Made by a program: the position numbers and the translations under genes. Below the pieces are notes generated by a model, which was not told the origin of the DNA, did not search any database, and worked only from the letters and a program-made list of their open reading frames with translations. Positions 27,446 through 36,481 of a DNA stretch of 64,000 bases are shown piece by piece; positions within the stretch are counted from its first letter, which is position 1, and each line of letters begins with the position of its first letter. The DNA is from Rathayibacter sp. SW19 (GTDB taxonomy: Bacteria > Actinomycetota > Actinomycetes > Actinomycetales > Microbacteriaceae): the NCBI RefSeq assembly GCF_030866825.1, contig NZ_CP133020.1:2542001-2606000 (forward strand). The letters run 5' to 3'.

Positions 27446-28453
27446 TTATGCGCGCAACGGCGCCGTCGATCCGCGTACGACCAACTCGGGTTCGAACAGA
27501 AACTCGTCTGCGCTCGCCGAGTCGCTTGAGATTTGCCGGATCAGCAGTTCAATGATCATCTTGCCCATGGTCTCGATCGGCTGCCGCACGGTCGTCAGCG
27601 GCGGTTCCGTGCAATTCATCAGGGCGGAGTCGTCGTAGCCGATGATCGAGACGTCTCGCGGAACACTCAGGCCTGCCCGCCGTGCTGCACGGATCGCGCC
27701 GAGCGCCATCGGATCGCTCGCACAGACGATCGCCGTGACCCCTGCCGCGAGCAGCCGCGACGCCGCCACCTGGGCGGCCTCGAGCGAATACAGCGAGGTC
27801 GTGATCTGGTCGTCGTCCAGCACGACACCCCAGCCCGCCGCGATACTGCGTGCGGCTGCGAGTTTGCGCAGAGACGGCTCGTGGTCGCGCGGGCCAAGCA
27901 GGAATCCGAGCCGTGTGTGTCCCAGCTGGCGTAGGTGATTCATCGCCTGTTCCGTTGCCACGGCGTCGTCGCACGACACTGTGGCGAACCGAAGACTCCT
28001 CACCGGTGCGTTCACCAGCACGGTCGGGAGCTTCAGTTCGGACAAGCGCCGATAGTGGTCGTGCGACGCATCGCGTTGCGCGTATGCACCACCGACGAAC
28101 ACCACCCCGGAAACTTGCTGTTGCAATAGCAGCTCGACGTAGTCCGCCTCGGTGATTCCTCCTGCGGTTTGGGTGCAGAGCACCGGGGTGTAGCCGTTCT
28201 GCGCGAGTGCGCCGCCGATCACCTCGGCGAATGCCGGGAAGATCGGATTCTGCAGCTCCGGAAGCACCAGGCCGACCAACCGGGCGCGGCCACCGCGCAA
28301 CTTGGTGGGCCGCTCGTAGCCGAGCACGTCCAGCGCCGTCAGAACGGCCTTGCGGGTGGCGTCGGAAACGCCAGGCTTCTCGTTGAGCACGCGGCTGACC
28401 GTTGCTTCACTGACGCCGACCTTGCGCGCAACTTCTGCGAGGCGTTTTGACAT
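27446..28453 (-). CDS. LacI-family transcriptional regulator
   Basis: 335 aa. The N-terminal helix-turn-helix reads LAEVARKVGVSEATVSRVLN (residues 5-24), the hinge region NEKPGVSDATRKAVLTALDVLGY follows, and then the periplasmic-binding-like effector domain (VGLVLPELQNPIFPAFAEVI). It is adjacent and parallel to the sugar locus, so it is inferred to repress it in the absence of the sugar. It starts 6 nt after a TAGCAT -10 box, and its own promoter carries candidate operators. Confidence 0.92.
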   Translation of the reverse strand: MSKRLAEVARKVGVSEATVSRVLNEKPGVSDATRKAVLTALDVLGYERPTKLRGGRARLVGLVLPELQNPIFPAFAEVIGGALAQNGYTPVLCTQTAGGITEADYVELLLQQQVSGVVFVGGAYAQRDASHDHYRRLSELKLPTVLVNAPVRSLRFATVSCDDAVATEQAMNHLRQLGHTRLGFLLGPRDHEPSLRKLAAARSIAAGWGVVLDDDQITTSLYSLEAAQVAASRLLAAGVTAIVCASDPMALGAIRAARRAGLSVPRDVSIIGYDDSALMNCTEPPLTTVRQPIETMGKMIIELLIRQISSDSASADEFLFEPELVVRGSTAPLRA

Positions 28454-28459
28454 GAGACC

Positions 28460-28497
28460 ATGCTACGCAACTTCTTGCGGCCGTGTGCAACTTCTTG
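28460..28497 (-). promoter_or_regulatory. lacI promoter: leaderless -10 box with overlapping operators
   Basis: The minus-strand -10 TAGCAT (28460-28465) ends 6 nt before the ATG. Immediately upstream is CGCAACTTCTTGCG (28466-28479), a palindrome with 5 bp arms. The 11-mer GCAACTTCTTG recurs 20 bp further on (28487-28497). Binding there would block the promoter, suggesting autorepression. Confidence 0.6.
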
Positions 28498-28523
28498 ACA
28501 ACCGCGGTGTGGTCCGACTCGAA

Positions 28524-28529
28524 TACGAT
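28524..28529 (+). promoter_or_regulatory. -10 box of the UbiA-family gene (leaderless)
   Basis: TACGAT ends 7 nt before the ATG at 28537. A perfect TTGACA at 28495-28500 is 23 bp away, too far to be its -35. Confidence 0.45.
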
Positions 28530-28536
28530 AATGAAC

Positions 28537-29370
28537 ATGCCGAAAAGGGTCAGAGCGCTGTTGCTCGCATGCCACCCTGGCCCGAGTGCCGTCGTCACCG
28601 CCGTTGCAATCGTGCTCGGTATTGCGCTCGGATACCCACCGGCCCGGCTCGTTCTGCTGGCAGCTGCTGTTGGCGCCGGGCAACTGTCGATCGGCTGGTC
28701 GAACGACTGGATCGACAGCGCGCGTGACGTCGCGGTGCACCGAACGGACAAGCCCGTCGCCAGCGGCGCGATCTCTGCCGGTGCGGTCCGTGCGGCCGCA
28801 TTCACCGCGCTCGCAGTCGCCATCGTGCTCTCGCTGCTGCTCGGCCCCCTGGCGGCGACCGCGAACTTGCTCGGCGTTGTCGCCGGCTGGAGCTACAACC
28901 TCGGGCTGAAGTCGACCGTGTACTCCGTGCTTCCTTACATCGTCTGTTTCGGGCTGTTGCCTGCCGTTGCCACGCTCGGCCAGGAGCGTCCCGCGTTCGC
29001 TGCACCGTGGGTGATGATCGTCGGCGCGTTGCTGGGCGTCGCCGCGCACTTCACCAACGTGCTGCCCGACCTCGACGATGATCGCCGCACCGGCGTGCGC
29101 GGTCTCCCCCATCGGCTTGGCCGAGCAACTTCGGGTGTACTCGCGTTCGCGGCGCTGGCCGCCGCCGGCATCCTGCTCGGGTTGGCGCCGGGACTACCGC
29201 CTCGGCTGATCGGCTGGATCGGCATGGCTGCCACATTTGCCATCGCCGTGTGGGGAATCGTTCTCATTGCGCGTGCTAGAAGTTCGCGGACGCTGATGCG
29301 GTTGGTGATGGCGGGTGCGCTGATCGATGTCGCGATGCTTGCGCTCTCCGGTCAGTCGCTGACGGCCTGA
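28537..29370 (+). CDS. UbiA-family prenyltransferase
   Basis: 277 aa membrane protein with about eight hydrophobic segments. The first Asp-rich motif reads NDWIDSARD and the second DLDDDRRTG, matching the NDxxDxxxD and DxxxD prenyl-diphosphate sites. The aromatic acceptor (quinone, heme or other) is not evident. The ATG at 28537 fits a leaderless start; another ATG lies two codons earlier. The last 19 bp overlap the convergent MFS gene. Confidence 0.83.
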   Translation: MPKRVRALLLACHPGPSAVVTAVAIVLGIALGYPPARLVLLAAAVGAGQLSIGWSNDWIDSARDVAVHRTDKPVASGAISAGAVRAAAFTALAVAIVLSLLLGPLAATANLLGVVAGWSYNLGLKSTVYSVLPYIVCFGLLPAVATLGQERPAFAAPWVMIVGALLGVAAHFTNVLPDLDDDRRTGVRGLPHRLGRATSGVLAFAALAAAGILLGLAPGLPPRLIGWIGMAATFAIAVWGIVLIARARSSRTLMRLVMAGALIDVAMLALSGQSLTA

Positions 29371-30725
29371 ACCGACTGCGGGTTGCGGATGCCGATGGCC
29401 GAGATCGCCGACCCTGCAAACATCAGGATCGCGGTGGCGAGCATCGCGCGTTGCATGCCGGCGTGATCCAGTGCACCCCCGATGAGGATGCCCGCGAACG
29501 CCACTGTCACGAGCCCGGCCACGCGAGCCACCGCGTTGTTGACCGCGGAGCCGATTCCAGCATCCGCCGGATCGATTGCACCGAGAATTGCGGAGGTCAG
29601 CGGTGCGACGGTGAGCGAGAGCCCGAACCCGAACAGCAGCACCCCCGGCAGAAGCTGCGTCCAGTACACGACGGATTGGCCCATCGTCATCATCCAGAGG
29701 AAGCCGAGCGCGGCAACCGCCGGTCCAACCGCCATGAAGAACCGTGGGCCATGTTTGCCGGCGAGGGAGCCGAACAGACCCGAAAACGCCAGCATCAGCA
29801 GTGTGGCGGGGATCATTGCGATCCCGGCCTCCGTCGCGCTGAAGCCGGCCACCTGCTGCAGATAGAGCACCAGAATGAATGGGCCGAATGACAACGCGCC
29901 GTAGATCACTGCGGTCGACAGGTTGCCGACCCAGAAGTTGTGCACGCGGAAGATCGAGAACGAGAGCATCGGATGCGATGAGCGCGCCTCCACGACGAAG
30001 AACGCGGCCATCGCCAGAATGCCGAGCGTGAGGCTGATCCACACGTGGGGCGCGCTCCAGCCGTACTGGCCCTGTTCGATCAGGGCGAAGACAACCGCTC
30101 CGAGCCCGAGCGCGCCGAGCACAGCACCGGGGTAGTCGACGCGACCGCCCGGCCGCGTTTCATCGTGCCCGGTCCCGACCATCAGCCACAGGGTGACGGC
30201 GATGGGCAGCAGGTTGATGGCGAACACGAAGCGCCACGACAACAGGTCGACGAACAGTCCACCGACGATCGGCCCGGCGATTGCCGCCATTCCGGTCCAC
30301 GCGGTCCAGCGCCCGATCGCCTTCGACTGTTCGGCGCCATGGAACGTCGAGATGATGATCGCGAGCGAACTCGGCACGAGCAGGGCGCCCGCGATGCCCT
30401 GTGCCGCGCGTGCGGCGATGAGGAACACGCCACTCGGCGCCAGGGCACAGGCAAGGGAGGTGACGGCGAAACCGATCAATCCGGCGCGCAGCACGCGTCG
30501 CCTGCCGAACACGTCGGATAGCGACCCCGCAACAAGAATCAGCGAACCGAGGGTCACAAGATACGCGTCCACAACCCACTGCTGAAGCGCGAGCCCACCA
30601 CCGAGGTCCCTGTCGATCGCCGGCAACGCCACGTTGATGACCGAACCATCAAGAAAGGCGACGAACGAAGCCAGAATGGCGACAAGCAGGATACGGAACT
30701 GGAGCGGAGTCACTCGCTCAGTCAA
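29352..30725 (-). CDS. MFS multidrug exporter (DHA2/EmrB-QacA type)
   Basis: 457 aa with about 12-14 transmembrane helices. It begins ILLVAILASFVAFLDGSVINVALP, and GSLSDVFGRRRVLRAG is the MFS loop 2-3 motif A. LDGSVINVALP is characteristic of the DHA2 drug:H+ antiporter group. The start is a TTG at 30725 or GTG at 30713; no ribosome binding site is decisive. The divergent region upstream carries strong palindromes but no regulator gene is adjacent. Confidence 0.88.
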   Translation of the reverse strand: MTERVTPLQFRILLVAILASFVAFLDGSVINVALPAIDRDLGGGLALQQWVVDAYLVTLGSLILVAGSLSDVFGRRRVLRAGLIGFAVTSLACALAPSGVFLIAARAAQGIAGALLVPSSLAIIISTFHGAEQSKAIGRWTAWTGMAAIAGPIVGGLFVDLLSWRFVFAINLLPIAVTLWLMVGTGHDETRPGGRVDYPGAVLGALGLGAVVFALIEQGQYGWSAPHVWISLTLGILAMAAFFVVEARSSHPMLSFSIFRVHNFWVGNLSTAVIYGALSFGPFILVLYLQQVAGFSATEAGIAMIPATLLMLAFSGLFGSLAGKHGPRFFMAVGPAVAALGFLWMMTMGQSVVYWTQLLPGVLLFGFGLSLTVAPLTSAILGAIDPADAGIGSAVNNAVARVAGLVTVAFAGILIGGALDHAGMQRAMLATAILMFAGSAISAIGIRNPQSVQAVSD

Positions 30726-30763
30726 CGCGACACGGCCGAGCTTGGCAATCGAATCCTTAGATC

Positions 30764-30789
30764 TTCAATTTATTGAATCTTCGATTCAA
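30764..30789. promoter_or_regulatory. Overlapping palindromes in the MFS promoter region
   Basis: TTCAAT-TT-ATTGAA (30764-30777) overlaps TTGAATC-TTC-GATTCAA (30773-30789); both have perfect arms. They lie 39-64 bp upstream of the exporter start and look like a dimeric-repressor operator. Confidence 0.6.
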
Positions 30790-30887
30790 GCGATCTCCGA
30801 TTCGCCGGATGCGAGTGTCGCCCCCGGCAGGGGGGCGTCGTCTGCTTATCCTGAAGAACGTCCACAATCGTGCTGAGGAGCTTTATC

Positions 30888-32000
30888 GTGCGGCGACGAA
30901 CCGGCTGGATCGCGCTAGCCAGCGCCATCGCGCTCATCCTGACGCTTGCTGTGCCTGCCCACGCCGACGATTATCCGAGCTGGAACGACGTGCAGGCCGC
31001 GAAAGCCAACGCCGCGGCCGCCCAGGCAGAAGTCGCCAGGATCACAGCCTTGGTCGCCCAACTTCAATCCTCCGCCGATGCGGCGGCAGCCACCGAATTG
31101 CAGAAGGCCGCGGAGTACTCCGTTGCAAAGAACGCCCTCGATGCGGCCACCGTGCGCGCGGACAACCTGCAGGCACAGTCGACGGGCGCCGCGCAAGCCG
31201 CAACCATGGCTCGCAAGCGATTCGGCCAATACGTGTCGCAGCTCTACATCTCCGGCGGCACCGACTACACGACCCAACTCCTGTTGAGCGGGCCGACAGC
31301 GCAAGACCTGCTGGGCAAACTCGGCGCGATGGATCAACTCTCCGGCCAGAGTTCCCAGCTGCGATCGCGCGCCGCCCAGCAGCAGAACGTGGCGGATGCG
31401 ACGGCCAAGCAGGCACGGATCGCCAAGCAACTGCGTGACCAGCTCGCGGTGGCCGCTGCACAGAAGCTCGCGGCGGCCCAGGCTGCGCAGGCCGCCGCCG
31501 ACGCTGAACTGGCGAAACAGCAGACGATCAGCGCCACCCTGTATGCGCAGGCCGCGGCGTTGAACAACACGGAGGCCAGTGTGGAGAAGAGCTATTACGC
31601 CGGCGTTGCAAAGCAGGCTGCGCTCGCCGCACAATCGAGCAGTTCGTCTGACGGCACGGTCTACATCGACACGACCGGTGTTGTCGTCGACCCTGCGGCT
31701 GCGCAGGCGTATGCGCGTGGCGCCATCGGCGCGTACGGCTGGGGCGGCGACCAGTTCAGCTGCCTGGTCAGCCTCTGGACTGGTGAGTCAGGCTGGCGGG
31801 CGAACGCTTACAACCCGTCAAGCGGCGCGTACGGCATTCCGCAGTCATGGCCTGGCTACAAGATGGCCACAGCGGGCGCCGACTGGCGTACAAACGCGAA
31901 CACGCAGATCAACTGGGGCCTCGCATACATCTCCTCGGCCTACGGATCGCCGTGCAACGCCTGGGACCAGTGGCAGGCCAGAAGCCCGCATTGGTACTAG
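30888..32000 (+). CDS. Secreted coiled-coil protein with C-terminal transglycosylase-like domain
   Basis: 370 aa. The signal peptide ends near VPAHA (about residue 25). A long Ala/Gln-rich coiled coil runs to about 255. The C-terminal domain reads FSCLVSLWTGESGWRANAYNPSSGAYGIPQSWPG, the aggregation-promoting-factor/lytic-transglycosylase-like fold with catalytic Glu in GESGW. It is exported and presumably acts on or binds the cell wall. The GTG at 30888 is chosen for the TGAGGAG ribosome binding site 7 nt upstream. Confidence 0.87.
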   Translation: MRRRTGWIALASAIALILTLAVPAHADDYPSWNDVQAAKANAAAAQAEVARITALVAQLQSSADAAAATELQKAAEYSVAKNALDAATVRADNLQAQSTGAAQAATMARKRFGQYVSQLYISGGTDYTTQLLLSGPTAQDLLGKLGAMDQLSGQSSQLRSRAAQQQNVADATAKQARIAKQLRDQLAVAAAQKLAAAQAAQAAADAELAKQQTISATLYAQAAALNNTEASVEKSYYAGVAKQAALAAQSSSSSDGTVYIDTTGVVVDPAAAQAYARGAIGAYGWGGDQFSCLVSLWTGESGWRANAYNPSSGAYGIPQSWPGYKMATAGADWRTNANTQINWGLAYISSAYGSPCNAWDQWQARSPHWY

Positions 32001-32019
32001 GCCGCGTGCCTGCCACGGC

Positions 32020-32898
32020 TCAGGCCGCGTATGCGGTTTCGGTCCAGAGCTGGAAGAGCGCATATGCACGAACGGGCGACCAGGCTGCGGATGCGATCTC
32101 CGCCTGTTTCGCCGTGATGCCGCCGAGTGCCTTGCGCAACACGAGATCCCCCGGAACGAAGGCGTCACGATCGCCGAGCGCGCGCACTGCCAGATAGTCG
32201 ACGCTCCATGCACCGATGCCGCGCAGGGCGAGCAATCGCCGGCGCACTTCGGCCTGGTCGCTGTCGGGACCGATGACGAGGCCGCCCGCGCAGGCTTCGG
32301 CCACAGCGTGCAGTGTCTTGGCTCGCGAGCCCGTCAAGCCGACTGCAGTTCGCAACTGGTCCGGCGTCCGGGCGGCAAGGGCATCCGGGGTCGGAAAAAC
32401 ACTCAGCCCCGCCGGCCCCGGCGTGCCGAAGGCTGCGGTCAGCCGGCCTGCGAAGGTGCGACAGGCAGCAACGGACACCTGCTGGCCGAGCACCGTTGTG
32501 GCTGCGGCTTCGAAGCCATCCGGGTAGCCGATCACGCGCAGCCCGGGGCGCTTCTCGATGAGAGGGCCGATCACCGGGTCCTCGTGCAGCACGGCGTACA
32601 CCCGCTGCGGGTCCGCATCCAGGTCGAGCCAGCCGCGCAACAACGGAGTCAGCCGCTCCGCGCCTGCTGAATCTGTTTCGGCGTTCACGCTGATGTGGTC
32701 GACCTCGAACGTGACGGTTGCAGCGATCGAGCCGCAGACATCCGGGAACAGCCGGGTGTGCGACCGGGTGGCGATGTCCGTGCGTTCTGCGCCGGGAATA
32801 GCGTGGGCTGCCAGGGTTGCCAGGGCGGGCAGCGCTTCGTATGGCGGCGCGAACGGCAGCGTGAACTCCGTGTGGGGTGCTTGGGGCTGCGCAATCAT
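32020..32898 (-). CDS. alkA: DNA-3-methyladenine glycosylase II (AlkA type)
   Basis: 292 aa. The helix-hairpin-helix LRGIGAWSVDY at about 225-235 and the catalytic Asp in FVPGDLVLRKAL (D251) mark the HhH-GPD base-excision fold; TTVLGQQVSVAACRTF is the AlkA substrate region. It removes alkylated purines and other damaged bases. The ATG at 32898 starts the AlkA N-terminal domain. The Ada regulatory domain found in some homologs is absent. Confidence 0.85.
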   Translation of the reverse strand: MIAQPQAPHTEFTLPFAPPYEALPALATLAAHAIPGAERTDIATRSHTRLFPDVCGSIAATVTFEVDHISVNAETDSAGAERLTPLLRGWLDLDADPQRVYAVLHEDPVIGPLIEKRPGLRVIGYPDGFEAAATTVLGQQVSVAACRTFAGRLTAAFGTPGPAGLSVFPTPDALAARTPDQLRTAVGLTGSRAKTLHAVAEACAGGLVIGPDSDQAEVRRRLLALRGIGAWSVDYLAVRALGDRDAFVPGDLVLRKALGGITAKQAEIASAAWSPVRAYALFQLWTETAYAA

Positions 32899-33110
32899 GG
32901 CTGAGAGCCATGTTACCGACGCGCGCAGACTGGCGACTGAACGCGACACCAGTGCCCGCCGGAAGCTGCCGCGTCAACGTAGCGATCGCAGATTCCCGCC
33001 GTCCCCCAAGGCTGTCAGCAGGGTGCACGGATTCGATGCGATCCCCATGTAATGTCAGTGCTAGATATCACGTGCTGTCCTTCTGGCACGTCTGACGGAA
33101 GGACGCTGCT

Positions 33111-34445
33111 GTGCGTGAACCGCGTCTATCGAACCCCGCCGATCGACGGCACGGCACGCGTGGGCGATCGTGGAGCGCGCTGGCATTCCTCACCGTTGGT
33201 CTGCTCGCGTTGACAGGGTGTGGCGCCGATGGCGCCACATCGGCCGCTTCCACGCACCCGCCGTCTTCGAATGCGACCTCGACAACGAATGCCTCAGCGT
33301 GCGTCCCGAACCCGCAGGCCGTGGCCGTACGCAAACCGGGCAAGACATCCACTGGGAAACTGCCCGCCGAGTTGTCCGCAACCCTGAATGCTGCCGCGTC
33401 GGCCGCATTCGCCGCAACGGCGGTGCCCGGCGCTGTCGTTGGGGTGCGCACCCCGAAGGGCACCTGGACCAAGGCATACGGTGTTGCCGACATCACGACG
33501 AACGAACCACTCACCACTGATGTCCACCATCGCGTTGGATCTGTCACAAAGACGTTCACCGGCACGGTGATCATGCAGTTGGTCTCGGAAAAGAAGATCT
33601 CATTGACGGATGCCATCAGCAAGTACGTGCCGAACGTGCCGAACGGATCCAACATCACGATCCTCGAGCTGGCGAACATGACAAGCGGCCTCGCCGATTA
33701 CACCCATGACCCCGCGTTTCAGAAGCTATACTTCGGCGGCGATTACAGCATCGTCTGGACAGTCGACCAGGTGCTGGCCACGGCATACGCAATGCAGCCT
33801 GCCTTCGCCCCTGGCGCAGGGTTCCACTACTCCAACACCAACACAGTCCTCCTCGGGCAGGTCATCGAGAAAGTAACCGGCCACCGGCTCGCCGACGAAC
33901 TAAAACGACGGATCTTCACTCCTCTTCGGCTGACCGCAACCTCCTATCCAGGTGGATCGGCAATCATCCCAACTCCGCACGCGCACGGGTACACGAACCT
34001 CGGAATCGTCGATGGTGTTGCGAGCGCGAACGCACCGCGAGTTGATGCGACCGCGTGGAACGTTTCCCAGGCGGGTGCGTCCGGGGAGATCATCAGCCGC
34101 GTGGACGATTTGCTCACGTACGGCCGCGCACTGGGAACAGGGCAGGGCCTGCTCCCGGAAGCCGCTCAAATCAAACGGTTGTCCTCTTTTCCTGAGCCGG
34201 CCGGCTACGGCATCGGCCTCAACTGCGTACAAGGCTGGGTCGGGCACAACGGTTTGGTGCCGGGATACAACACCGAGCTGGAGTATGACACCCGCACGGA
34301 TACAACCGTCGTCGTCGAGGTCAATGGCGACCTCGCCGCCGGCACACCTGAGGCGCTCCCGGCGGGGGCGCTGTTCACAGCCGTCGCGGCCGCACTCGGT
34401 CAGCCGATCGTTGGCGCCGACCCGCGCAGCGACGACCAAGAATGA
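33111..34445 (+). CDS. Serine beta-lactamase-fold lipoprotein (D-Ala-D-Ala carboxypeptidase/esterase-like)
   Basis: 444 aa. A lipobox LTGC (Cys37) follows a basic N-terminus, then a Ser/Thr/Ala linker. The catalytic SxxK is S144-V-T-K147, the Tyr motif is Y240-S-N242, and the third motif is HNG in VGHNGLVPGYNTE. This is the class C/DD-peptidase family (PF00144). It may be a cell-wall carboxypeptidase or esterase rather than a resistance enzyme. The GTG at 33111 has GGAAGGA upstream. Confidence 0.88.
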   Translation: MREPRLSNPADRRHGTRGRSWSALAFLTVGLLALTGCGADGATSAASTHPPSSNATSTTNASACVPNPQAVAVRKPGKTSTGKLPAELSATLNAAASAAFAATAVPGAVVGVRTPKGTWTKAYGVADITTNEPLTTDVHHRVGSVTKTFTGTVIMQLVSEKKISLTDAISKYVPNVPNGSNITILELANMTSGLADYTHDPAFQKLYFGGDYSIVWTVDQVLATAYAMQPAFAPGAGFHYSNTNTVLLGQVIEKVTGHRLADELKRRIFTPLRLTATSYPGGSAIIPTPHAHGYTNLGIVDGVASANAPRVDATAWNVSQAGASGEIISRVDDLLTYGRALGTGQGLLPEAAQIKRLSSFPEPAGYGIGLNCVQGWVGHNGLVPGYNTELEYDTRTDTTVVVEVNGDLAAGTPEALPAGALFTAVAAALGQPIVGADPRSDDQE

Positions 34446-34537
34446 CGCCGTCAGCCGGATGCGCGCCGAACCCGGCCACACCTTGACCGGGCTTCGCCCA
34501 GCCCGTCTGGCGTTTTGAGTAGTCCCATTCGCATACC

Positions 34538-34614
<77 letters not shown>

Positions 34615-34695
34615 AGTCGGTGCTTCCGTTCGCCGAAAGCAACCTGTTCAGATTACTACATCTTTTGTCGGCTCAAGAACCGCAGCTCGAACCGT

Positions 34696-35076
34696 TCACG
34701 AAGTCACGTCTTGCTTGACCGGGAGTTCAATCGGCACGACCGGGCAGTCCTTCCAAAGCCGTTCGAGCGAGTAGTATGAGCGGTCTTCCTGGTGGAACAC
34801 GTGCACGACCAGATCACCGAAATCGAGCAAGATCCAGTGCGCCTCACCTCGGCCCTCGCGGCGCAGTGCCCTCACACCGCTTTCGGCCAACGCGTCCTCG
34901 ATCTCATCCGCGATCGCTAACACCTGACGTTCGCTGCGACCGGAAACGAGCAAGAACACGTCCGCCAGGGGCAGCGGTCCGGATACGTCCAACGCGACGA
35001 GGTCTTCGCCGGCCTTCGAATCTGCGGCTGCGGCGGCGCGCTGAGTGAGTTCACGGGCATACGAAGACGCGGTCAT
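34696..35076 (-). CDS. rsfS: Ribosomal silencing factor RsfS
   Basis: 126 aa. The family core is LVALDVSGPLPLADVFLLVSGRSERQVLAIADEIEDAL with the later GEAHWILLDFGDLVVHVFHQEDRSYYSLERLW. RsfS binds L14 and blocks subunit joining in starvation. The ATG at 35076 has GGGAG 5 nt upstream; the longer upstream frame is not RsfS-like. The nadD-rsfS order is standard, here with a membrane protein between. Confidence 0.95.
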   Translation of the reverse strand: MTASSYARELTQRAAAAADSKAGEDLVALDVSGPLPLADVFLLVSGRSERQVLAIADEIEDALAESGVRALRREGRGEAHWILLDFGDLVVHVFHQEDRSYYSLERLWKDCPVVPIELPVKQDVTS

Positions 35077-35116
35077 AAAGCTCCCATCTGAAGCGGGGTT
35101 GTGCGCGAGAGGACGA

Positions 35117-36481
35117 TCAGAACACCTTGAAGACGTAGCCGGCGACGAGCAGGCCGACAACTCCGAGTGCCAGCACTGCAGCGGTGATGGCCAGGAACGT
35201 CGGAAGTTTGTTGCCACGATTGCGCGGCGGAGTGATGACGTCGCGGGTCGACGTGTGCGAGCTGACGGCCCGGCTGGCACGAATCGGCGCAACGGACGAT
35301 GGTGTGTGCTCTCCGGCTTCCGGCTGCTCGAATAGCCTGTCGATGGCCGAGGTGTCCATGCGGTCGCTGTGCTGGCCCGTTGCTGCAAGGCTGCGCGGCA
35401 GATCGATCGAACCGGTAACGAGAATCTCTCCGGTGCTGGTCAGTGGGCCGAGTGCATCCGCCGCAGACGGGACCGTGGGAATGATCAGCGCGTTGGACGT
35501 GGTGACACTACCCGTTGTCACCGCGCTGCGGGAGTAGCTCGGTGCAGCCGGATCTCCCGCGGTGGACCCCTCGGCCGCGGCGAGCGACCACGGGTCGTTC
35601 GTCGGCGCGTATGGACGCGGCGCCGAAGCGGCATGGTGTGTGGTTACGGTGACTTCTGCGGTGGCTGGTGGGGTGGCGACTGGAGCGTAATCGGCTGCAG
35701 GCACCTCCGCGGCAGGCGCTTGCGTAACAGGCGCCGGCGCGACGGGCTGCACCTGGGCAACGGGCTGCGGGGCGGCGGGTTGCGGAGACACGGGTTGCGG
35801 GAACACAGTTTGTGTGGTTGGCACCGGGAGTGCAGCGATCGGAATCACGCTGGGCTCGGGCGCAATTGGAGGGGTAACGGGCGTCGGTGCAGCTTGAATC
35901 GGTGCAGCTTGAATCGGAGCGGCTTGAATTGTGGCCGCCGGCGACGGAAGGTTTTGCGCGGCCGAACTCGGTGATGACGCCTGCTGGTTTGCCTCTTGCG
36001 CCTGCAGCATTGCGCGCAACTCGCGCCGGGTCAGCGTGTGCTCCGGTGTTGACGCCGGCACAGCAGAGGCCGGCACAGCAGAGGCCGGCACAGCAGAGGC
36101 CGGCACAACGGGCGCCGGCGCAACGGGCGGGTTCACTACCGCGAGCGGGGAGGTCACCGGTTCAGTTCGGCCAGGAGGCGGCGCCGCGCGATACAGGTCG
36201 CTGGGCGCGGGATCGGCGGATACCAGGGTGTCGAAAGCAAGCCCGTCATACCGCGGCGGCACGGGACGTACCACTGCGGGAGCAGTGGGCCCGGCTCCAC
36301 CATGCATGGCGGCCGTAGACCCGTAGGGCGTACTGACATCGGGAACTTCCCCAGCGGCGGTCGGCGCGATGGTTGCAGCGCGACGTGAGCGACCGGCGTT
36401 TTCGGCTTGCTGAGCAGCGGCGCGCTCGTTTTCACGAGCCTGTCGCCGCGATTGTGGCGGCGGGTCTTGCCACAAAGTCAT
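35117..36481 (-). CDS. Pro/Ala-rich protein with C-terminal transmembrane anchor
   Basis: 454 aa, no recognised domain. A basic N-terminus (QSRRQARENERAAAQQAE) precedes about 350 residues of Pro/Ala/Val/Gln-rich low-complexity sequence with tandem pentapeptides (PASAV, IQAAP). One transmembrane helix lies at the extreme C-terminus (FLAITAAVLALGVVGLLVAGYVF). The ATG at 36481 overlaps the nadD stop (ATGA). A TM-tailed gene is common between nadD and rsfS in Microbacteriaceae. The topology suggests a tail-anchored protein facing the cytoplasm; function is unknown. Confidence 0.8.
   Translation of the reverse strand: MTLWQDPPPQSRRQARENERAAAQQAENAGRSRRAATIAPTAAGEVPDVSTPYGSTAAMHGGAGPTAPAVVRPVPPRYDGLAFDTLVSADPAPSDLYRAAPPPGRTEPVTSPLAVVNPPVAPAPVVPASAVPASAVPASAVPASTPEHTLTRRELRAMLQAQEANQQASSPSSAAQNLPSPAATIQAAPIQAAPIQAAPTPVTPPIAPEPSVIPIAALPVPTTQTVFPQPVSPQPAAPQPVAQVQPVAPAPVTQAPAAEVPAADYAPVATPPATAEVTVTTHHAASAPRPYAPTNDPWSLAAAEGSTAGDPAAPSYSRSAVTTGSVTTSNALIIPTVPSAADALGPLTSTGEILVTGSIDLPRSLAATGQHSDRMDTSAIDRLFEQPEAGEHTPSSVAPIRASRAVSSHTSTRDVITPPRNRGNKLPTFLAITAAVLALGVVGLLVAGYVFKVF
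35884..35928. repeat. 15 bp tandem repeat (3 units) inside the Pro/Ala-rich gene
   Basis: The units TCGGTGCAGCTTGAA (35884), an exact copy (35899) and a two-mismatch copy (35914) are in frame and encode repeated IQAAP pentapeptides. Confidence 0.9.
36055..36129. repeat. 15 bp tandem repeat (5 units) inside the Pro/Ala-rich gene
   Basis: CCGGCACAGCAGAGG occurs three times exactly (36055, 36070, 36085), followed by two diverged copies to 36129. They encode PASAV repeats, then APVVPAS-like sequence. Confidence 0.9.

Noticed and set aside
28495..28500. Perfect TTGACA as -35 for the UbiA-family gene
   Set aside because: It is 23 bp from the -10 box; more likely part of the lacI operator repeat.
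33111..34445. Antibiotic-resistance beta-lactamase
   Set aside because: SxxK, YSN and HNG motifs fit the broad PF00144 family; nothing shows resistance function.
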